A stretch of DNA of 64,000 bases from SG-bin7 sp964498095 (GTDB lineage Bacteria > Bdellovibrionota > Bdellovibrionia > Bdellovibrionales > SG-bin7), in the NCBI GenBank assembly GCA_964498095.1, contig CAZCFY010000006.1:62001-126000 (forward strand), given 5' to 3'. The notes beneath the pieces were generated by a model. The model made no database searches. It had not been told where the DNA came from and saw nothing but the letters and a program-made list of their open reading frames with translations. Shown in pieces: positions 43,070 to 52,762 of the stretch. Each line of letters begins with the position of its first letter. Position 1 is the first letter of the stretch. Made by a program: the position numbers and the translations under genes.

Positions 43070-43831
43070 CTATCCTTTAAAAAGCAGTCTAACACCCACT
43101 AAGGATATAGCGATAGCTAAACCTCTGACAATGGATTTTCCATGAACTCTTAAGGAAAGGCTGGCCCCGATTTGCGCGCCAATAATTACTCCCGGCGCCA
43201 AAATTAAAACTTCGCGAATGCCGCTGGAAAGAGTTCCCTCGTACCAATGCACGAGGCTGCCAAAAAAGGCCATCATGGCCAATACGAAATGGGAAGTCGA
43301 GGTCGCCGTATGCACTGGGAAGCCAAGGACATGTATCATCGCCGGCACGTGAATAATGCCACCCCCGATACCTAAAATGCTAGATATAAAGCCCACGAAC
43401 AAACTAATAAGTATGCCATTACGAATATTTTTAGGAGAGTGCAAATTCCCGGGAAGTTTTTCGCCATAAGAGACGGGCCGAAGATAAAGATAAGTGCCGG
43501 CTAAAATGAGAGTAGCGCCAAAAAGTAGGTCAAAACTATCTCGCTCTATATACTGCGTAGTAAAAGCCCCAAGAATTGCCCCGGGGATTGAGGCTGCGGC
43601 AAAAATTAATCCCGCGCGGTAATCTATGCGCCCGGCTCGCGCATAAGCAATTGATCCTGAAAAAGCGTTAAAAAACACGGTGGCTAGCGAAATAGCGGTG
43701 ATTTGTTCCGTCGTACGGCTCGGATATAAAAAAAGTAAAAATGGCACGAGGACAAAGCCGCCGCCGGCGCCGATTAAGGTTCCAAATGTTCCGACCAAAA
43801 TTCCTAGCATAAAAAGCGAAAACTCTAACAA
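43070..43831 (-). CDS. TauE/SafE family transporter
   Basis: The 253-residue membrane protein has the TauE/SafE duplicated layout: an N-terminal half with LVGTFGTLIGAGGGFVLVP and ISLATVFFNAFSGSIAYA, and a C-terminal half with GFISSILGIGGGIIHVPAM and TATSTSHFVLAMMAFFG. These permeases export sulfite, sulfoacetate or other anions. It follows rtcB after 3 nt and is presumably co-transcribed with lysR and rtcB, an uncommon combination. Confidence 0.92.
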   Translation of the reverse strand: MLEFSLFMLGILVGTFGTLIGAGGGFVLVPFLLFLYPSRTTEQITAISLATVFFNAFSGSIAYARAGRIDYRAGLIFAAASIPGAILGAFTTQYIERDSFDLLFGATLILAGTYLYLRPVSYGEKLPGNLHSPKNIRNGILISLFVGFISSILGIGGGIIHVPAMIHVLGFPVHTATSTSHFVLAMMAFFGSLVHWYEGTLSSGIREVLILAPGVIIGAQIGASLSLRVHGKSIVRGLAIAISLVGVRLLFKG

Positions 43832-43834
43832 GGA

Positions 43835-45016
43835 CTACCCCTTTATACACATAATTTGCTTTAGCACGGCCACGACTTCTACCAAATCTCTTTGATTTTC
43901 CATCACCTGATCGATGTCTTTGTACGCTCCTGGGATTTCATCAATAACTCCCTCATCCTTACGGCACTCAACACCTTGGGTTTGCAGACGTAAATCGGTA
44001 AGGGAAAAACTTTTTTTTGCCTGGGATCGGGACATTCTTCGTCCGGCGCCGTGGGAACAAGAGTGAAATGATTCCTCGCTACCCAAGCCGCGCACGATAT
44101 AGGAACGCGTGCCCATCGAACCAGGGATAATACCAAAATCGTTTTTCTGCGCCCGCACGGCGCCCTTACGGGTAACCCAAACTTCGCGGCCAAAGTGAAC
44201 TTCCCTGTTGGCGTAATTATGATGGCAATTAACTTCAAGTAGCCGCGAAATGGGTTCGCGATCCGTAACCGCGTAACTTAAATCTTTTAAGATGCGTGCC
44301 ATCATTTCTTTTCTATTTTGAAATGCGTAATCCTGACACCAATGAAGGGCGCGGATGTAAGAGTCGAATTCCTTGGAATTCTCCTTTAAATAAGCCAAAT
44401 CCAAATCAGGTAAATTTTCGCCGGCCGCCTTTATTAAACTCTTGGCTTCACGAATATACCGCTCCGCCAAGTTCTTTCCCATATGTCGGGAACCACTATG
44501 GAGCATTACCCACACGGAATTTTCTGCATCCAAACAAATTTCGACAAAGTGATTTCCTCCGCCGAGCGATCCCAATTGCGACTTAGCTTTGGAAATTAAA
44601 TCTCTATCGACGAACTCTAAATCTCCGATAGTTTTCCAGCCGGGAAACTCAAGAACGCGGTCGGAAACTGATTTATTCCCATAGTGACCAACGGGGATTG
44701 ACCGCTCAATGGAGTGACGAATTTCTTTTATTTTATCCTGCACGGCTTTGTAATTTAACGGTGTCTTTACCGCCATCATTCCACAGCCAATATCCACACC
44801 CACGGCGGCGGGAATTATTGCGTTTTGTGTCGCTATAACACTGCCAACGGTAGCGCCGATCCCGAGATGGACATCCGGCATGGCCGCTACGTGCTTAAAA
44901 ACAAAAGGTAGAGCCGCAATATTTTTTAATTGCTGTAAGGCCTGAGGCTCAATCTCCTCGGGACTAATCCATGCTTTAATGGGCACACGGCCCTCGACCA
45001 ACGTTTTTACCGGCAT
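43835..45016 (-). CDS. rtcB: RNA-splicing ligase RtcB
   Basis: The 393-residue protein has all RtcB marks: AAMPDVHLGIGATVGSV, GVDIGCGMMAVKT with the metal-binding Asp and Cys, GGGNHFVEI, MLHSGSRHMGKNLA, VNCHHNYANREVHFG, and the guanylate-accepting His in SCSHGAGRRMSRSQA. RtcB joins RNA 2',3'-cyclic phosphate or 3'-phosphate ends to 5'-OH ends using Mn2+ and GTP, for RNA repair. The start overlaps the LysR stop codon by one base (TAATG). No archease gene is in the window. Confidence 0.97.
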   Translation of the reverse strand: MPVKTLVEGRVPIKAWISPEEIEPQALQQLKNIAALPFVFKHVAAMPDVHLGIGATVGSVIATQNAIIPAAVGVDIGCGMMAVKTPLNYKAVQDKIKEIRHSIERSIPVGHYGNKSVSDRVLEFPGWKTIGDLEFVDRDLISKAKSQLGSLGGGNHFVEICLDAENSVWVMLHSGSRHMGKNLAERYIREAKSLIKAAGENLPDLDLAYLKENSKEFDSYIRALHWCQDYAFQNRKEMMARILKDLSYAVTDREPISRLLEVNCHHNYANREVHFGREVWVTRKGAVRAQKNDFGIIPGSMGTRSYIVRGLGSEESFHSCSHGAGRRMSRSQAKKSFSLTDLRLQTQGVECRKDEGVIDEIPGAYKDIDQVMENQRDLVEVVAVLKQIMCIKG

Positions 45017-45852
45017 TAGAGTTTATTTTCCTTAAGTGTCGCAATTACCAATTCGTGAAGCCGCGAGTAATAGGGTTGCGCATAGAAATGGAGATAAACG
45101 GGAATACGCAATTCCTTTTCATTGACGATCTTTATTTCTGAGTCTGATTCTATTAAATGTCTCGGTACCACCGCACGTCCCAACCCTAATTTTACTCCAT
45201 CAATTAAACCGTAAACATCGTCCATAAAATTTCGCGAATAGTGTGACTTTAGATTAATCATTTTCAAATATTTCGCCGTCACTTGATCATTTTCATCGTG
45301 ATCCAGATAAACATTAGGCCCCTTATAACCCTTTTTTTCTATCAACACATTGCGCTCGATCCCAAGATCAATACACTCTAAGCCGTGGTGCGAAAGTTCA
45401 GAACTAAGTACCATAAAATCGATTTCGCCTCGCCGCAAATAACCGGGCAACTCATCCATCTCACGGCTTACGAGTGAGAGTCTTATTTCGCGATGTTTAT
45501 TTAATAGCGGCGCCAGTGCGGGCAAAATAAATGAGCGCATCACCGAAGAAAAACCACCGACACGAATCAGACCAGAAATTTCTACTTTTGGGGACGGCTT
45601 TAGTTCCGCTAATGCCTCCTTTTCTATCGCTTCCTTCGTCAGACAATAGCGCATTAGCTTTTCACCCGAGTCGGTAAGTCTTATTCCTTTCCGGTCACGA
45701 ATAAACAGGGTGACGCCAAGCTCCTCTTCAAGATTTAGAATTCTTTGGGAGAGCGCGGACTGAGTTATATGGAGTAAAGAGGAAGCCTTGGTAAAATTAC
45801 CCACCTGCGCACAGGACATAAAAGCCTCTAAATAGCTTGAAGAAATTCCCAC
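45016..45852 (-). CDS. LysR family transcriptional regulator
   Basis: The 278-residue protein starts at GTG 45852 with the LysR winged helix-turn-helix (YLEAFMSCAQVGNFTKASSL, ITQSALSQRILNLEEELGVTLF) and has a type 2 periplasmic-binding-protein effector domain (LIRVGGFSSVMRSFILPAL, DFMVLSSELSHHGLECI). The 45861-45890 region has A/T-rich TTAATC/TTAATCA half-sites that could be its operator. It heads an operon with rtcB and TauE and may control them by a small anionic ligand. RtcB is more commonly governed by RtcR and sigma-54. Confidence 0.92.
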   Translation of the reverse strand: MGISSSYLEAFMSCAQVGNFTKASSLLHITQSALSQRILNLEEELGVTLFIRDRKGIRLTDSGEKLMRYCLTKEAIEKEALAELKPSPKVEISGLIRVGGFSSVMRSFILPALAPLLNKHREIRLSLVSREMDELPGYLRRGEIDFMVLSSELSHHGLECIDLGIERNVLIEKKGYKGPNVYLDHDENDQVTAKYLKMINLKSHYSRNFMDDVYGLIDGVKLGLGRAVVPRHLIESDSEIKIVNEKELRIPVYLHFYAQPYYSRLHELVIATLKENKL

Positions 45853-45938
45853 ATCATTAGATTAATCGATCATTCTATTTAATCAATTAATTTTACTAAA
45901 CCCGTAATTTTTTATAACTCCTATTGCAGGAGGTGTTT

Positions 45939-46319
45939 ATGAAACACAGTAAAAAATTAGTCTATTTGGGTGTTCTACTATTAACTCATGCCGCGCAAGC
46001 GGATCACTATTGCGAAAATCTCAAGGTATTTAACGACGCCGACGCCGACGTGGCAGTTGCCGTGTTAAAATCGGGACCGCATACGAAAGTATTTTCCGGA
46101 AAGTTTGAGGAGGTAAGTTCCGGCGGGCCGTTTAAGGGAGGAACCATAACCAGTTACAATTTAATTGCTGCGGATAAAAGTGCCGCATCACTAAAAGTGA
46201 CGGCTTTTTATAACTGCAACCGTGTCACTTGTAATCCCGAAATGCCTTTTCAGAAAGTGGCAAAATTAAATTTTCATGGCAATACCTATGAATTTAACTG
46301 CCCTACTCTCAAAAACTAA
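45939..46319 (+). CDS. Small exported protein of unknown function
   Basis: ATG 45939 is chosen because the preceding TTGCAGGAGGTGTTT contains the ribosome site; TTG 45924 would lie within it. The 126-residue product starts with a signal peptide (MKHSKKLVYLGVLLLTHAAQA) and has four Cys (YCENLK, FYNCNRVTCNPE, FNCPTLK). No domain is recognised. Its 3' end overlaps the cytochrome gene by 44 nt, so the two are coupled and may work together in the periplasm. Confidence 0.7.
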   Translation: MKHSKKLVYLGVLLLTHAAQADHYCENLKVFNDADADVAVAVLKSGPHTKVFSGKFEEVSSGGPFKGGTITSYNLIAADKSAASLKVTAFYNCNRVTCNPEMPFQKVAKLNFHGNTYEFNCPTLKN

Positions 46320-47016
46320 ATTACTTTGCCTCATTGGCGCGGGTGCGATAGCGGTCCTGGCTGTCGCACCTCCCGGCGCGACCGTACTGTTTGAATCCCT
46401 AGAGTCAAAGAACGAACATGGTGCGCCAATTATTAATCAAATCACAATGTACACAGGCGGCGAAAAAGATGTTTGGATAATGAAACAGAATCAAAGCGGA
46501 CGCCACCTAGCTCCCGACCTTTGGGATAAACTCGCCATTGTTGTTGATAAAACCAAAAGACCTCATACTGCGACTTTTTATCAACTTGCCAATATGCAGA
46601 GTTTTGAACCGGTCCCCTATAAAGTCCGCTGCTTTATCTGTCATTCAAATGGACCGCGCGTGATTCGGCCAAATATGCAATCAAAGGAGTTTCCTATAAA
46701 ATTTGCCGACTACATTCAGACTTTTAAATGGAATTTGAAAATCAAATCCTATGGCCGCGTCATTACCAAGTCCTATTCAGAAAAAGATCCCATAAAATTT
46801 GAAGGAGCCAAAGCAAATGAACCGCTGAAAGTGGGTCTTTGCATTCTCTGTCACAAAGACTCAGGACTTGGGGCGCGCGGAACCCTTACCCGGCAAAACC
46901 TACTGCCTATAGATTTTTTAACCAAAAGTGGGCACATGCCCCCGTTTGGTCTTCCTTTAACAAGGAAGACCTCTGAAGAACTAAGAAATTTTATACAGGG
47001 CAACGTTGAAGATTAA
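46276..47016 (+). CDS. Diheme c-type cytochrome-like protein
   Basis: The product of about 246 residues (start ATG 46276; ATG 46288 possible) has an N-terminal hydrophobic export signal or anchor (LLCLIGAGAIAVLAVAPPG). Two heme-binding sites are seen: RCFICHSNGPR (CxxCH) around residue 115 and LCILCHKDSG around 190, each with a downstream Met (NMQSKE, GHMPPF) that could be an axial ligand. It belongs to the broad diheme cytochrome c group and acts as electron carrier or peroxidase-type enzyme in the periplasm. It overlaps the preceding small exported protein and, by 4 nt, the convergent methyltransferase gene. Confidence 0.82.
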   Translation: MAIPMNLTALLSKTKLLCLIGAGAIAVLAVAPPGATVLFESLESKNEHGAPIINQITMYTGGEKDVWIMKQNQSGRHLAPDLWDKLAIVVDKTKRPHTATFYQLANMQSFEPVPYKVRCFICHSNGPRVIRPNMQSKEFPIKFADYIQTFKWNLKIKSYGRVITKSYSEKDPIKFEGAKANEPLKVGLCILCHKDSGLGARGTLTRQNLLPIDFLTKSGHMPPFGLPLTRKTSEELRNFIQGNVED

Positions 47017-48053
47017 CCAATCCGGTCAGATAAATCTAATTTTTCGGCATACACCAAAAGTTCTCGGCCTAACCGGCGCGGATGAGAATCCTTTGCCCGC
47101 TCCCAAATTAAAAAGCGAAAGCCCTTTTTTAAACGCTGGTAGATTTCAAATTCGCTGCCACCAAAGGGCGGACCTTGAAATTTGTTAATGGCAAAAAATA
47201 TTCCCAAGAGTTTTCCGCCGGGCGCAAGTAAGCTTCGCCATACCTTTATGAGTTCTGGACGGCGCTCGGGATTAACGGCACAATAGCAAGTATGTTCGAA
47301 AACGATATCAAACTCTCCACGCCAATTGTCGGGTAGCCGGAAAATATCGCCGCAGAAAAATTTTAGCGTGGAAATATGGCCATATTTGCTCTTGGCGCGG
47401 GCGATAGCTTCTTCACTAAAATCCACCGCTGTCACAATGTGACCACGCTCCGCCAAATAAGCGGCATCGTGCCCTTCCCCACAACCTAAAACTATAATTC
47501 TTTGTTTAGTAAGTTTAATTTTGGGCAATACATTGACGAGTACTGGCGTTGGGCCCTTCATGTCCCAACCGGGCTCCTCGGTATTGTAAATGTTAGTCCA
47601 AAAGTCGCTGCGGTTTACATCTGGCGCGACCTTAAACCAATAAGGTACTGGAATTTCTTTGCCATCAATTGTTACAGATTCGTCATGAAGCTCGTCGACT
47701 AACCTAAAAAATTCCGCTTGAGCGTCACGCGAAAAGACAAAGGGAATGCCATTGTCGGTTACACCGTGAAAGCGATCCCAATCGTCGACTGTTAACTTTT
47801 CTGGAGAAAATTTTTGCCGAAAATCATAAGGCGCCTGGATTTCCCACTGGGATCCGCCCTTAAAAACCTGTTTGGCCACCAACGGCTCATCGAACGCTTC
47901 GACTAAGTACTCTTCGCCTTGAATTTTGGCTTTGTACTCACCCTTATCACCTTGTTGTAAGGTCTGAAAAACTTCGTTGGCAATGACGTTGTCGACGACA
48001 CGGGTGTCGCCGAACTTAAAATAACCCTCGGAATCAATTTGTATGGACTTCAT
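47013..48053 (-). CDS. SAM-dependent methyltransferase (TPMT-like) with N-terminal extension
   Basis: The C-terminal 200 residues are a class I methyltransferase close to thiopurine S-methyltransferase types: FWTNIYNTEEPGWDMKGPTP, the SAM-binding VLGCGEGHDAAYLAERG, VDFSEEAIARAK and FEHTCYCAVNPERR. The first 140 residues form a separate unknown region (DGKEIPVPYWFKVAPD near its end). The likely substrate is a small thiol, or a selenium or tellurium compound, as TPMT-like bacterial enzymes detoxify these; this is not shown by the sequence. Confidence 0.85.
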   Translation of the reverse strand: MKSIQIDSEGYFKFGDTRVVDNVIANEVFQTLQQGDKGEYKAKIQGEEYLVEAFDEPLVAKQVFKGGSQWEIQAPYDFRQKFSPEKLTVDDWDRFHGVTDNGIPFVFSRDAQAEFFRLVDELHDESVTIDGKEIPVPYWFKVAPDVNRSDFWTNIYNTEEPGWDMKGPTPVLVNVLPKIKLTKQRIIVLGCGEGHDAAYLAERGHIVTAVDFSEEAIARAKSKYGHISTLKFFCGDIFRLPDNWRGEFDIVFEHTCYCAVNPERRPELIKVWRSLLAPGGKLLGIFFAINKFQGPPFGGSEFEIYQRLKKGFRFLIWERAKDSHPRRLGRELLVYAEKLDLSDRIG

Positions 48054-48064
48054 TGGCCTGATTC

Positions 48065-48481
48065 TTACTCGGCCTTGGGAGCTATTACAATGCTCTTTTT
48101 AAAATCGATAATTTGTTGAGAAACCGTGACTTCATCAAGCGACCAAGCGTTCGCAGCCGGATTTCCCGGCTCAGGAATGCGGTTTAATATTCCAAAACCT
48201 TCTTCGCCTTGTTCAATATCTTCGCCAGACTCATCCTGATCTTTAAAGGTGTAAGAAAAATGGGCTCTTATTCGGTTATCTTCGAGCTCTTCGGTCCAAA
48301 CACTATTAAATTTTAGATCGGTTGCCGACGGCCTAAGCTGGGAGATCACTTGGGCAATAATGGACTTTAATTCGCTTTGTACTTGGACATGGGTGCGCGC
48401 ATCAACAGGTGGTTCGCAGTTGGCTATCGACCACGTCCATTTTAATGCGATTAAGAAAATACCAATCCCAATAAATTTCAA
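48065..48481 (-). CDS. Small exported or membrane-anchored protein
   Basis: The 138-residue product has an N-terminal hydrophobic segment (MKFIGIGIFLIALKWTWSIA) followed by a charged soluble part with a conserved-looking pattern (VQVQSELKSIIAQVISQLRP, RAHFSYTFKDQDESGEDIEQ). No domain is recognised. It is placed 11 nt before the methyltransferase gene on the same strand, so the two may share a transcript. Confidence 0.62.
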   Translation of the reverse strand: MKFIGIGIFLIALKWTWSIANCEPPVDARTHVQVQSELKSIIAQVISQLRPSATDLKFNSVWTEELEDNRIRAHFSYTFKDQDESGEDIEQGEEGFGILNRIPEPGNPAANAWSLDEVTVSQQIIDFKKSIVIAPKAE

Positions 48482-48618
48482 AATTGCCTCGACTTATTCA
48501 TTGAAGCGAAGTTTCTGAAAACTGACAATCATAAAATTACCGCACCCTTAATGCGTTGAATCATCTTGCTCGAGACCTGCAGGTGCGCTAGATTTTTTTC
48601 TTGTTTAATGAGGTATTT

Positions 48619-51168
48619 ATGGAAATCCAAAAGTGCTGCCGCCAGCGATTTTTATCACGCCCGGGACATCTCGAACCTCATTCCGTACCTTGGGCTCAAG
48701 CCAACTACCGAACCGACCGAAATTGCAAACCAGTTTCGCAACTTTTGGAACTTGAACTTGATGTCGTCGGTAAAACTTTAAAGGGCAGTAACTTCATTGA
48801 AGTCGAGTTCTTAAGAAATAATTCTAACGAAATTATACTCAACGCTGCCGATCTTAAGATCGAACAAGTATCATGGGAAGGCCAGTCAGTAAAATTCCGC
48901 GAAAAAGACGAAGAGTTACAAGTTTTACTGCCCAGAGATTTTGCGCGCGGCCAAAAAGGTAAACTGCAAATTGACTATAGTGTGCATGATCCACGTGCGG
49001 GAATTTATTTTATTTCCCCTGATAAGGAATATCCTAAGCGCGATGTCCAAGTTTGGACGCAAGGCCAAGATGATGACGCCAGGTATTGGTTTCCGTGTTT
49101 TGACGAACCGGGAATTAAATTTTTATCGGAAATGAAGGTCACGGCACCAAAAGGATTTATTTGCACTTCCAACGGCAAATTAATTAGCGAAGACCGCAGC
49201 GGCGACAAGTGGAAATTTCATTGGAAGATGTCGATGCCCATTCCATCGTACTTAGTTACCCTCACGGCCGGTAAGTTTACCGAGATAAAAGATAAGTGGC
49301 GAGACATTCCCGTGCACTATCTATGCGAAAATGGCCGCGACGACGAGGCTAAGCTTTCCTTCGGCAAAACGCCGAAAATGATGGAACTCTTCTCGCAAAA
49401 ACTGGGCGTGCCCTACCCTTACGAAAAATATCATCAGATTGCCGTGAGCGAGTTCATTTTTGGCGGCATGGAAAACACCACCGCAACCACGCAAACCGAC
49501 ACCACGCTCCATCCACTAACCCTTGAACCTGATTATACGAGTGAGGACTTGGTAGCCCACGAACTTGCGCACCAGTGGTTTGGCGATTTGGTGACCTGTC
49601 ATTCGTGGTCCCACGGCTGGCTTAATGAGAGCTGGGCTACCTTCATGGAAACTGTTTTTAAAGAAAATGATCTCGGAGCGGACGAAACACATTATTACCG
49701 CTACGATGAATTACAAATTTATTTACGTGAAGATAGCGGCCTTTACCGCCGTCCCTTAGTCACGAATATTTACAGTGACCCTGCTGAAATCTGGGACCGC
49801 CATTTATATCAAAAAGGCGGACTTATCTTAAATATGTTGCGCGCAGAGCTAGGTGAAGAGGACTTCTGGAAAGGCACTGAGCTTTACCTGAAGACTCACC
49901 AAGGACAAGGTGTTGAAACCATAGATTTTCAAAGAGCCTTAGAAAAAGTGAGTCAGCGGCCATTAGATTGGTTTTTTGACCAATGGATTTACAAAGGTGG
50001 TCATCCCGAATTAAAGGTGACTTACGATTGGGACGGCAAAAATAAATTGGCAAAGGTTCGGTTTGAACAAACTCAGAAAAAAGACTCCGTTACCCCCATT
50101 CACCGGCTAAATTCCGTGGTCGAATTTCATAGTGAAAATAAGGAAATTAAACGCATCCCAATTACCATTGATCAAAACATTAAGCATCTTGTTATTCCCA
50201 TGAGTGCAGAGCCAACGGCCATACGATTTGATACCGAAAATTCGATTTTAAAAACTATGGCATGGGAATTACCCGAGAAAATGATTATCAATCAGTTGCA
50301 GCTCGAAGGTGACATAGTCGGAAAAATTTGGGCCATGGGGACACTTGCTAAGAAGGCGACACTTAAAGGTCAAGACGCTCTTATTGAACGACTTGCAAAG
50401 GACCCGTTCTGGGGCGTAAGAAAAGAAGCAGCACTTAAGTTAGGAAAAATAACTTCGCAAAAAGCTTTCTTTGGCCTGGTTGATGCCTTACGCGCCGAAA
50501 AAGACAGCCGCGTGCGCTCTGGAATCGCGACGTCACTCGGTCACTGGCGAACCGAACAAGCTTTTCAAGCCTTAAGTGATTTAGCCAACAAAGATCCGCA
50601 TGAATTTGTTCAGCGCAGCGCTGCCGAAAGTATCGGGAAAACAAAGAGTCCAAAGGCTTACGACGCTCTGTTAAAAATTGCCGAGAAGAAATCTTTCCTC
50701 GATCAAGTTCGCTGTGGCGCCTTTCGTGGCCTTAAACATTTAGCCGATGAGCGGGCCATAAATATTATTTTAGAAGGCACACGTTACGGAACGCCGAAAT
50801 GGGCGCGCCCGGTGGGTATTACCGCTTTGGGCACCATGGGTTTAAACCGTGCTGACATCGATTCTTACTTGATCGATTGTCTTAAGGATCCGTTCATGAA
50901 AGTCAAATATGCGGCGCTTGAGGCTCTTGAAGAACGCAATCAAGTGGCGGCAGTTTCCGCCATTGATCAGCTGGCGCATCAAACTATCGACGGCCACCTT
51001 AAATTTGCCGCTCACTTAACCGCAAAAAGACTGCGCCGCGGACAAAAGGAAAAAGAAGAATTAAAAAACATGCGTGAGTCCGTGGAAAAACTCGTGAAAG
51101 AAAATATTGAACTCAAAGACCGCATGGAAGTACTTGAGGAAAGGCTGAATGGAGCTTCTACCCACTAA
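48619..51168 (+). CDS. M1 family aminopeptidase with HEAT repeats
   Basis: ATG 48619 is chosen because TGAGGT precedes it by a few bases, giving 849 residues. The M1 core has FGGMENTTATTQT, the zinc site VAHELAHQWFGDLV and NESWATFMET, typical of gluzincin aminopeptidases. From about residue 560 the protein changes to HEAT-like repeats (RKEAALKLGKITSQKAFFGL, RSGIATSLGHWRTEQAFQAL, QRSAAESIGKTKSPKAYDAL) and ends in a short coiled coil. There is no signal peptide, so it acts in the cytoplasm. The 3' end overlaps the carboxylase gene by 20 nt, tying peptide breakdown to leucine use. Confidence 0.93.
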   Translation: MEIQKCCRQRFLSRPGHLEPHSVPWAQANYRTDRNCKPVSQLLELELDVVGKTLKGSNFIEVEFLRNNSNEIILNAADLKIEQVSWEGQSVKFREKDEELQVLLPRDFARGQKGKLQIDYSVHDPRAGIYFISPDKEYPKRDVQVWTQGQDDDARYWFPCFDEPGIKFLSEMKVTAPKGFICTSNGKLISEDRSGDKWKFHWKMSMPIPSYLVTLTAGKFTEIKDKWRDIPVHYLCENGRDDEAKLSFGKTPKMMELFSQKLGVPYPYEKYHQIAVSEFIFGGMENTTATTQTDTTLHPLTLEPDYTSEDLVAHELAHQWFGDLVTCHSWSHGWLNESWATFMETVFKENDLGADETHYYRYDELQIYLREDSGLYRRPLVTNIYSDPAEIWDRHLYQKGGLILNMLRAELGEEDFWKGTELYLKTHQGQGVETIDFQRALEKVSQRPLDWFFDQWIYKGGHPELKVTYDWDGKNKLAKVRFEQTQKKDSVTPIHRLNSVVEFHSENKEIKRIPITIDQNIKHLVIPMSAEPTAIRFDTENSILKTMAWELPEKMIINQLQLEGDIVGKIWAMGTLAKKATLKGQDALIERLAKDPFWGVRKEAALKLGKITSQKAFFGLVDALRAEKDSRVRSGIATSLGHWRTEQAFQALSDLANKDPHEFVQRSAAESIGKTKSPKAYDALLKIAEKKSFLDQVRCGAFRGLKHLADERAINIILEGTRYGTPKWARPVGITALGTMGLNRADIDSYLIDCLKDPFMKVKYAALEALEERNQVAAVSAIDQLAHQTIDGHLKFAAHLTAKRLRRGQKEKEELKNMRESVEKLVKENIELKDRMEVLEERLNGASTH

Positions 51169-52756
51169 CATACAAACCACCAGTCCAGAGTTTGTTGCCA
51201 ACCGCAAGGCCATGGAACAGCAAATTCAAGCGTGGCGCGAACGTATTGCCCTCGTAAAAAAGGGCGGTGGTCCTGAGGCCGTCGAAAAACATACCAGCCG
51301 CGGAAAACTTTTTGTTCGGGAACGCATTAACAAACTTGTCGACCCGCAAAGTTCATTTTTGGAGTTTTCCACTCTCGCCGCTTGGGAAATGTATGAGAAT
51401 CAAGCTCCCTGTGCCGGAATTATTACTGGCATCGGCGTTGTTAATAATCAACCCTGCGTGATTATTGCTAACGACGCCACTGTTAAAGGCGGAACTTATT
51501 TTCCGATAGCGGTCAAAAAACATATTCGCGCCCAAGAAATTGCCATGGAAAACGGTTTACCGACAATTTACCTGGTAGATAGCGGCGGGGCTTTTTTGCC
51601 AATGCAGTCAGAAGTGTTTCCCGACAAGGACCATTTTGGACGAAGTTTTTACAATCAGGCGCAAATGTCGGCCATGGGAATTCCACAGATTAGCGTTGTT
51701 ATGGGAAGTTGTACTGCCGGCGGCGCATACGTACCGGCCATGAGCGACGAAAATGTAATCGTCGAAGGAGCAGGTACAATCTTTCTTGGGGGGCCACCTT
51801 TAGTAAAAGCCGCTACGGGAGAAGAAGTCACCGCCGACGAATTAGGGGGCGCGAAAGTCCACTGTTCAATTAGCGGCGTTACGGACCATTATGCTAAAGA
51901 CGATTTGGACGCTTTGTCCATTACCAGAAATATTATCGCCCACTTAAATTACCGCGAGAAATATTCTTTAAAACGTTTGTCCCCGGAAGATCCCGTCTAT
52001 GATCCCGCAGAAATTTACGGTGTAATTCCCAAGGACCCGCGCATTCCTTACGACGTTCGCGAAGTCATCGCCCGCATGGTTGATGGTAGCCGCTTCCACG
52101 AGTTTAAGTCCGAGTACGCCACGACTATTGTCACCGGCTTTGCTCATATATGGGGTTATCCGGTAGGGATCATCGCCAACAACGGCGTTCTATTTAGTGA
52201 AAGTGCCTTGAAGGCCGCCCATTTTATTGAGCTTTGTGACCAACGTAATATTCCACTTATATTCCTGCAAAACATCACTGGCTTTATGGTTGGTAAAAAA
52301 TACGAGAACGAAGGCATCGCCAAACATGGGGCTAAAATGGTAATGGCAGTGAGCCTTGCGCACGTGCCCAAGTTTACGGTTATCATCGGTAGTTCTTATG
52401 GCGCCGGCAATTACGGTATGTGTGGACGCGGTTACGGCCCCCGGCAGCTTTGGATGTGGCCAAATTCAAAAATCGCCGTGATGGGTGGCGAACAAGCGGC
52501 CAACGTTCTTTTAACCGTCAAAAACGATCAGCTAAGTAAGAAGGGCTCTAAACTCTCTCCCAAAGAAGAAGCAGAGTTTAAGCGGCCTATACTTGAAAAA
52601 TATAATTTAGAGAGTTCCGCTTATTTCTCGTCGGCGAGAATTTGGGATGATGGAATCATCGATCCCAAAGACACGCGGCAGGCTTTAGGGCTTGGAATAG
52701 CGGCCAGTCTTTACCGGGATTGGGGACAAAAAACCAAGGGCGTTTTTAGAATGTGA
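51149..52756 (+). CDS. mccB: Methylcrotonyl-CoA carboxylase beta (carboxyltransferase) subunit
   Basis: The 535-residue protein is a biotin-dependent carboxyltransferase: RGKLFVRERINKLVDPQSSF, YLVDSGGAFLPMQSEVFPDK, GSCTAGGAYVPAMSDE, and NITGFMVGKKYENEGIAKHG in the acyl-CoA half, ending DTRQALGLGIAAS. These features are those of methylcrotonyl-CoA rather than propionyl-CoA carboxylase. It transfers carboxyl from biotin to 3-methylcrotonyl-CoA in leucine degradation. It overlaps the upstream aminopeptidase gene and is followed after 6 nt by the hydratase gene. Confidence 0.94.
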   Translation: MELLPTNIQTTSPEFVANRKAMEQQIQAWRERIALVKKGGGPEAVEKHTSRGKLFVRERINKLVDPQSSFLEFSTLAAWEMYENQAPCAGIITGIGVVNNQPCVIIANDATVKGGTYFPIAVKKHIRAQEIAMENGLPTIYLVDSGGAFLPMQSEVFPDKDHFGRSFYNQAQMSAMGIPQISVVMGSCTAGGAYVPAMSDENVIVEGAGTIFLGGPPLVKAATGEEVTADELGGAKVHCSISGVTDHYAKDDLDALSITRNIIAHLNYREKYSLKRLSPEDPVYDPAEIYGVIPKDPRIPYDVREVIARMVDGSRFHEFKSEYATTIVTGFAHIWGYPVGIIANNGVLFSESALKAAHFIELCDQRNIPLIFLQNITGFMVGKKYENEGIAKHGAKMVMAVSLAHVPKFTVIIGSSYGAGNYGMCGRGYGPRQLWMWPNSKIAVMGGEQAANVLLTVKNDQLSKKGSKLSPKEEAEFKRPILEKYNLESSAYFSSARIWDDGIIDPKDTRQALGLGIAASLYRDWGQKTKGVFRM

Positions 52757-52762
52757 GAGAAT

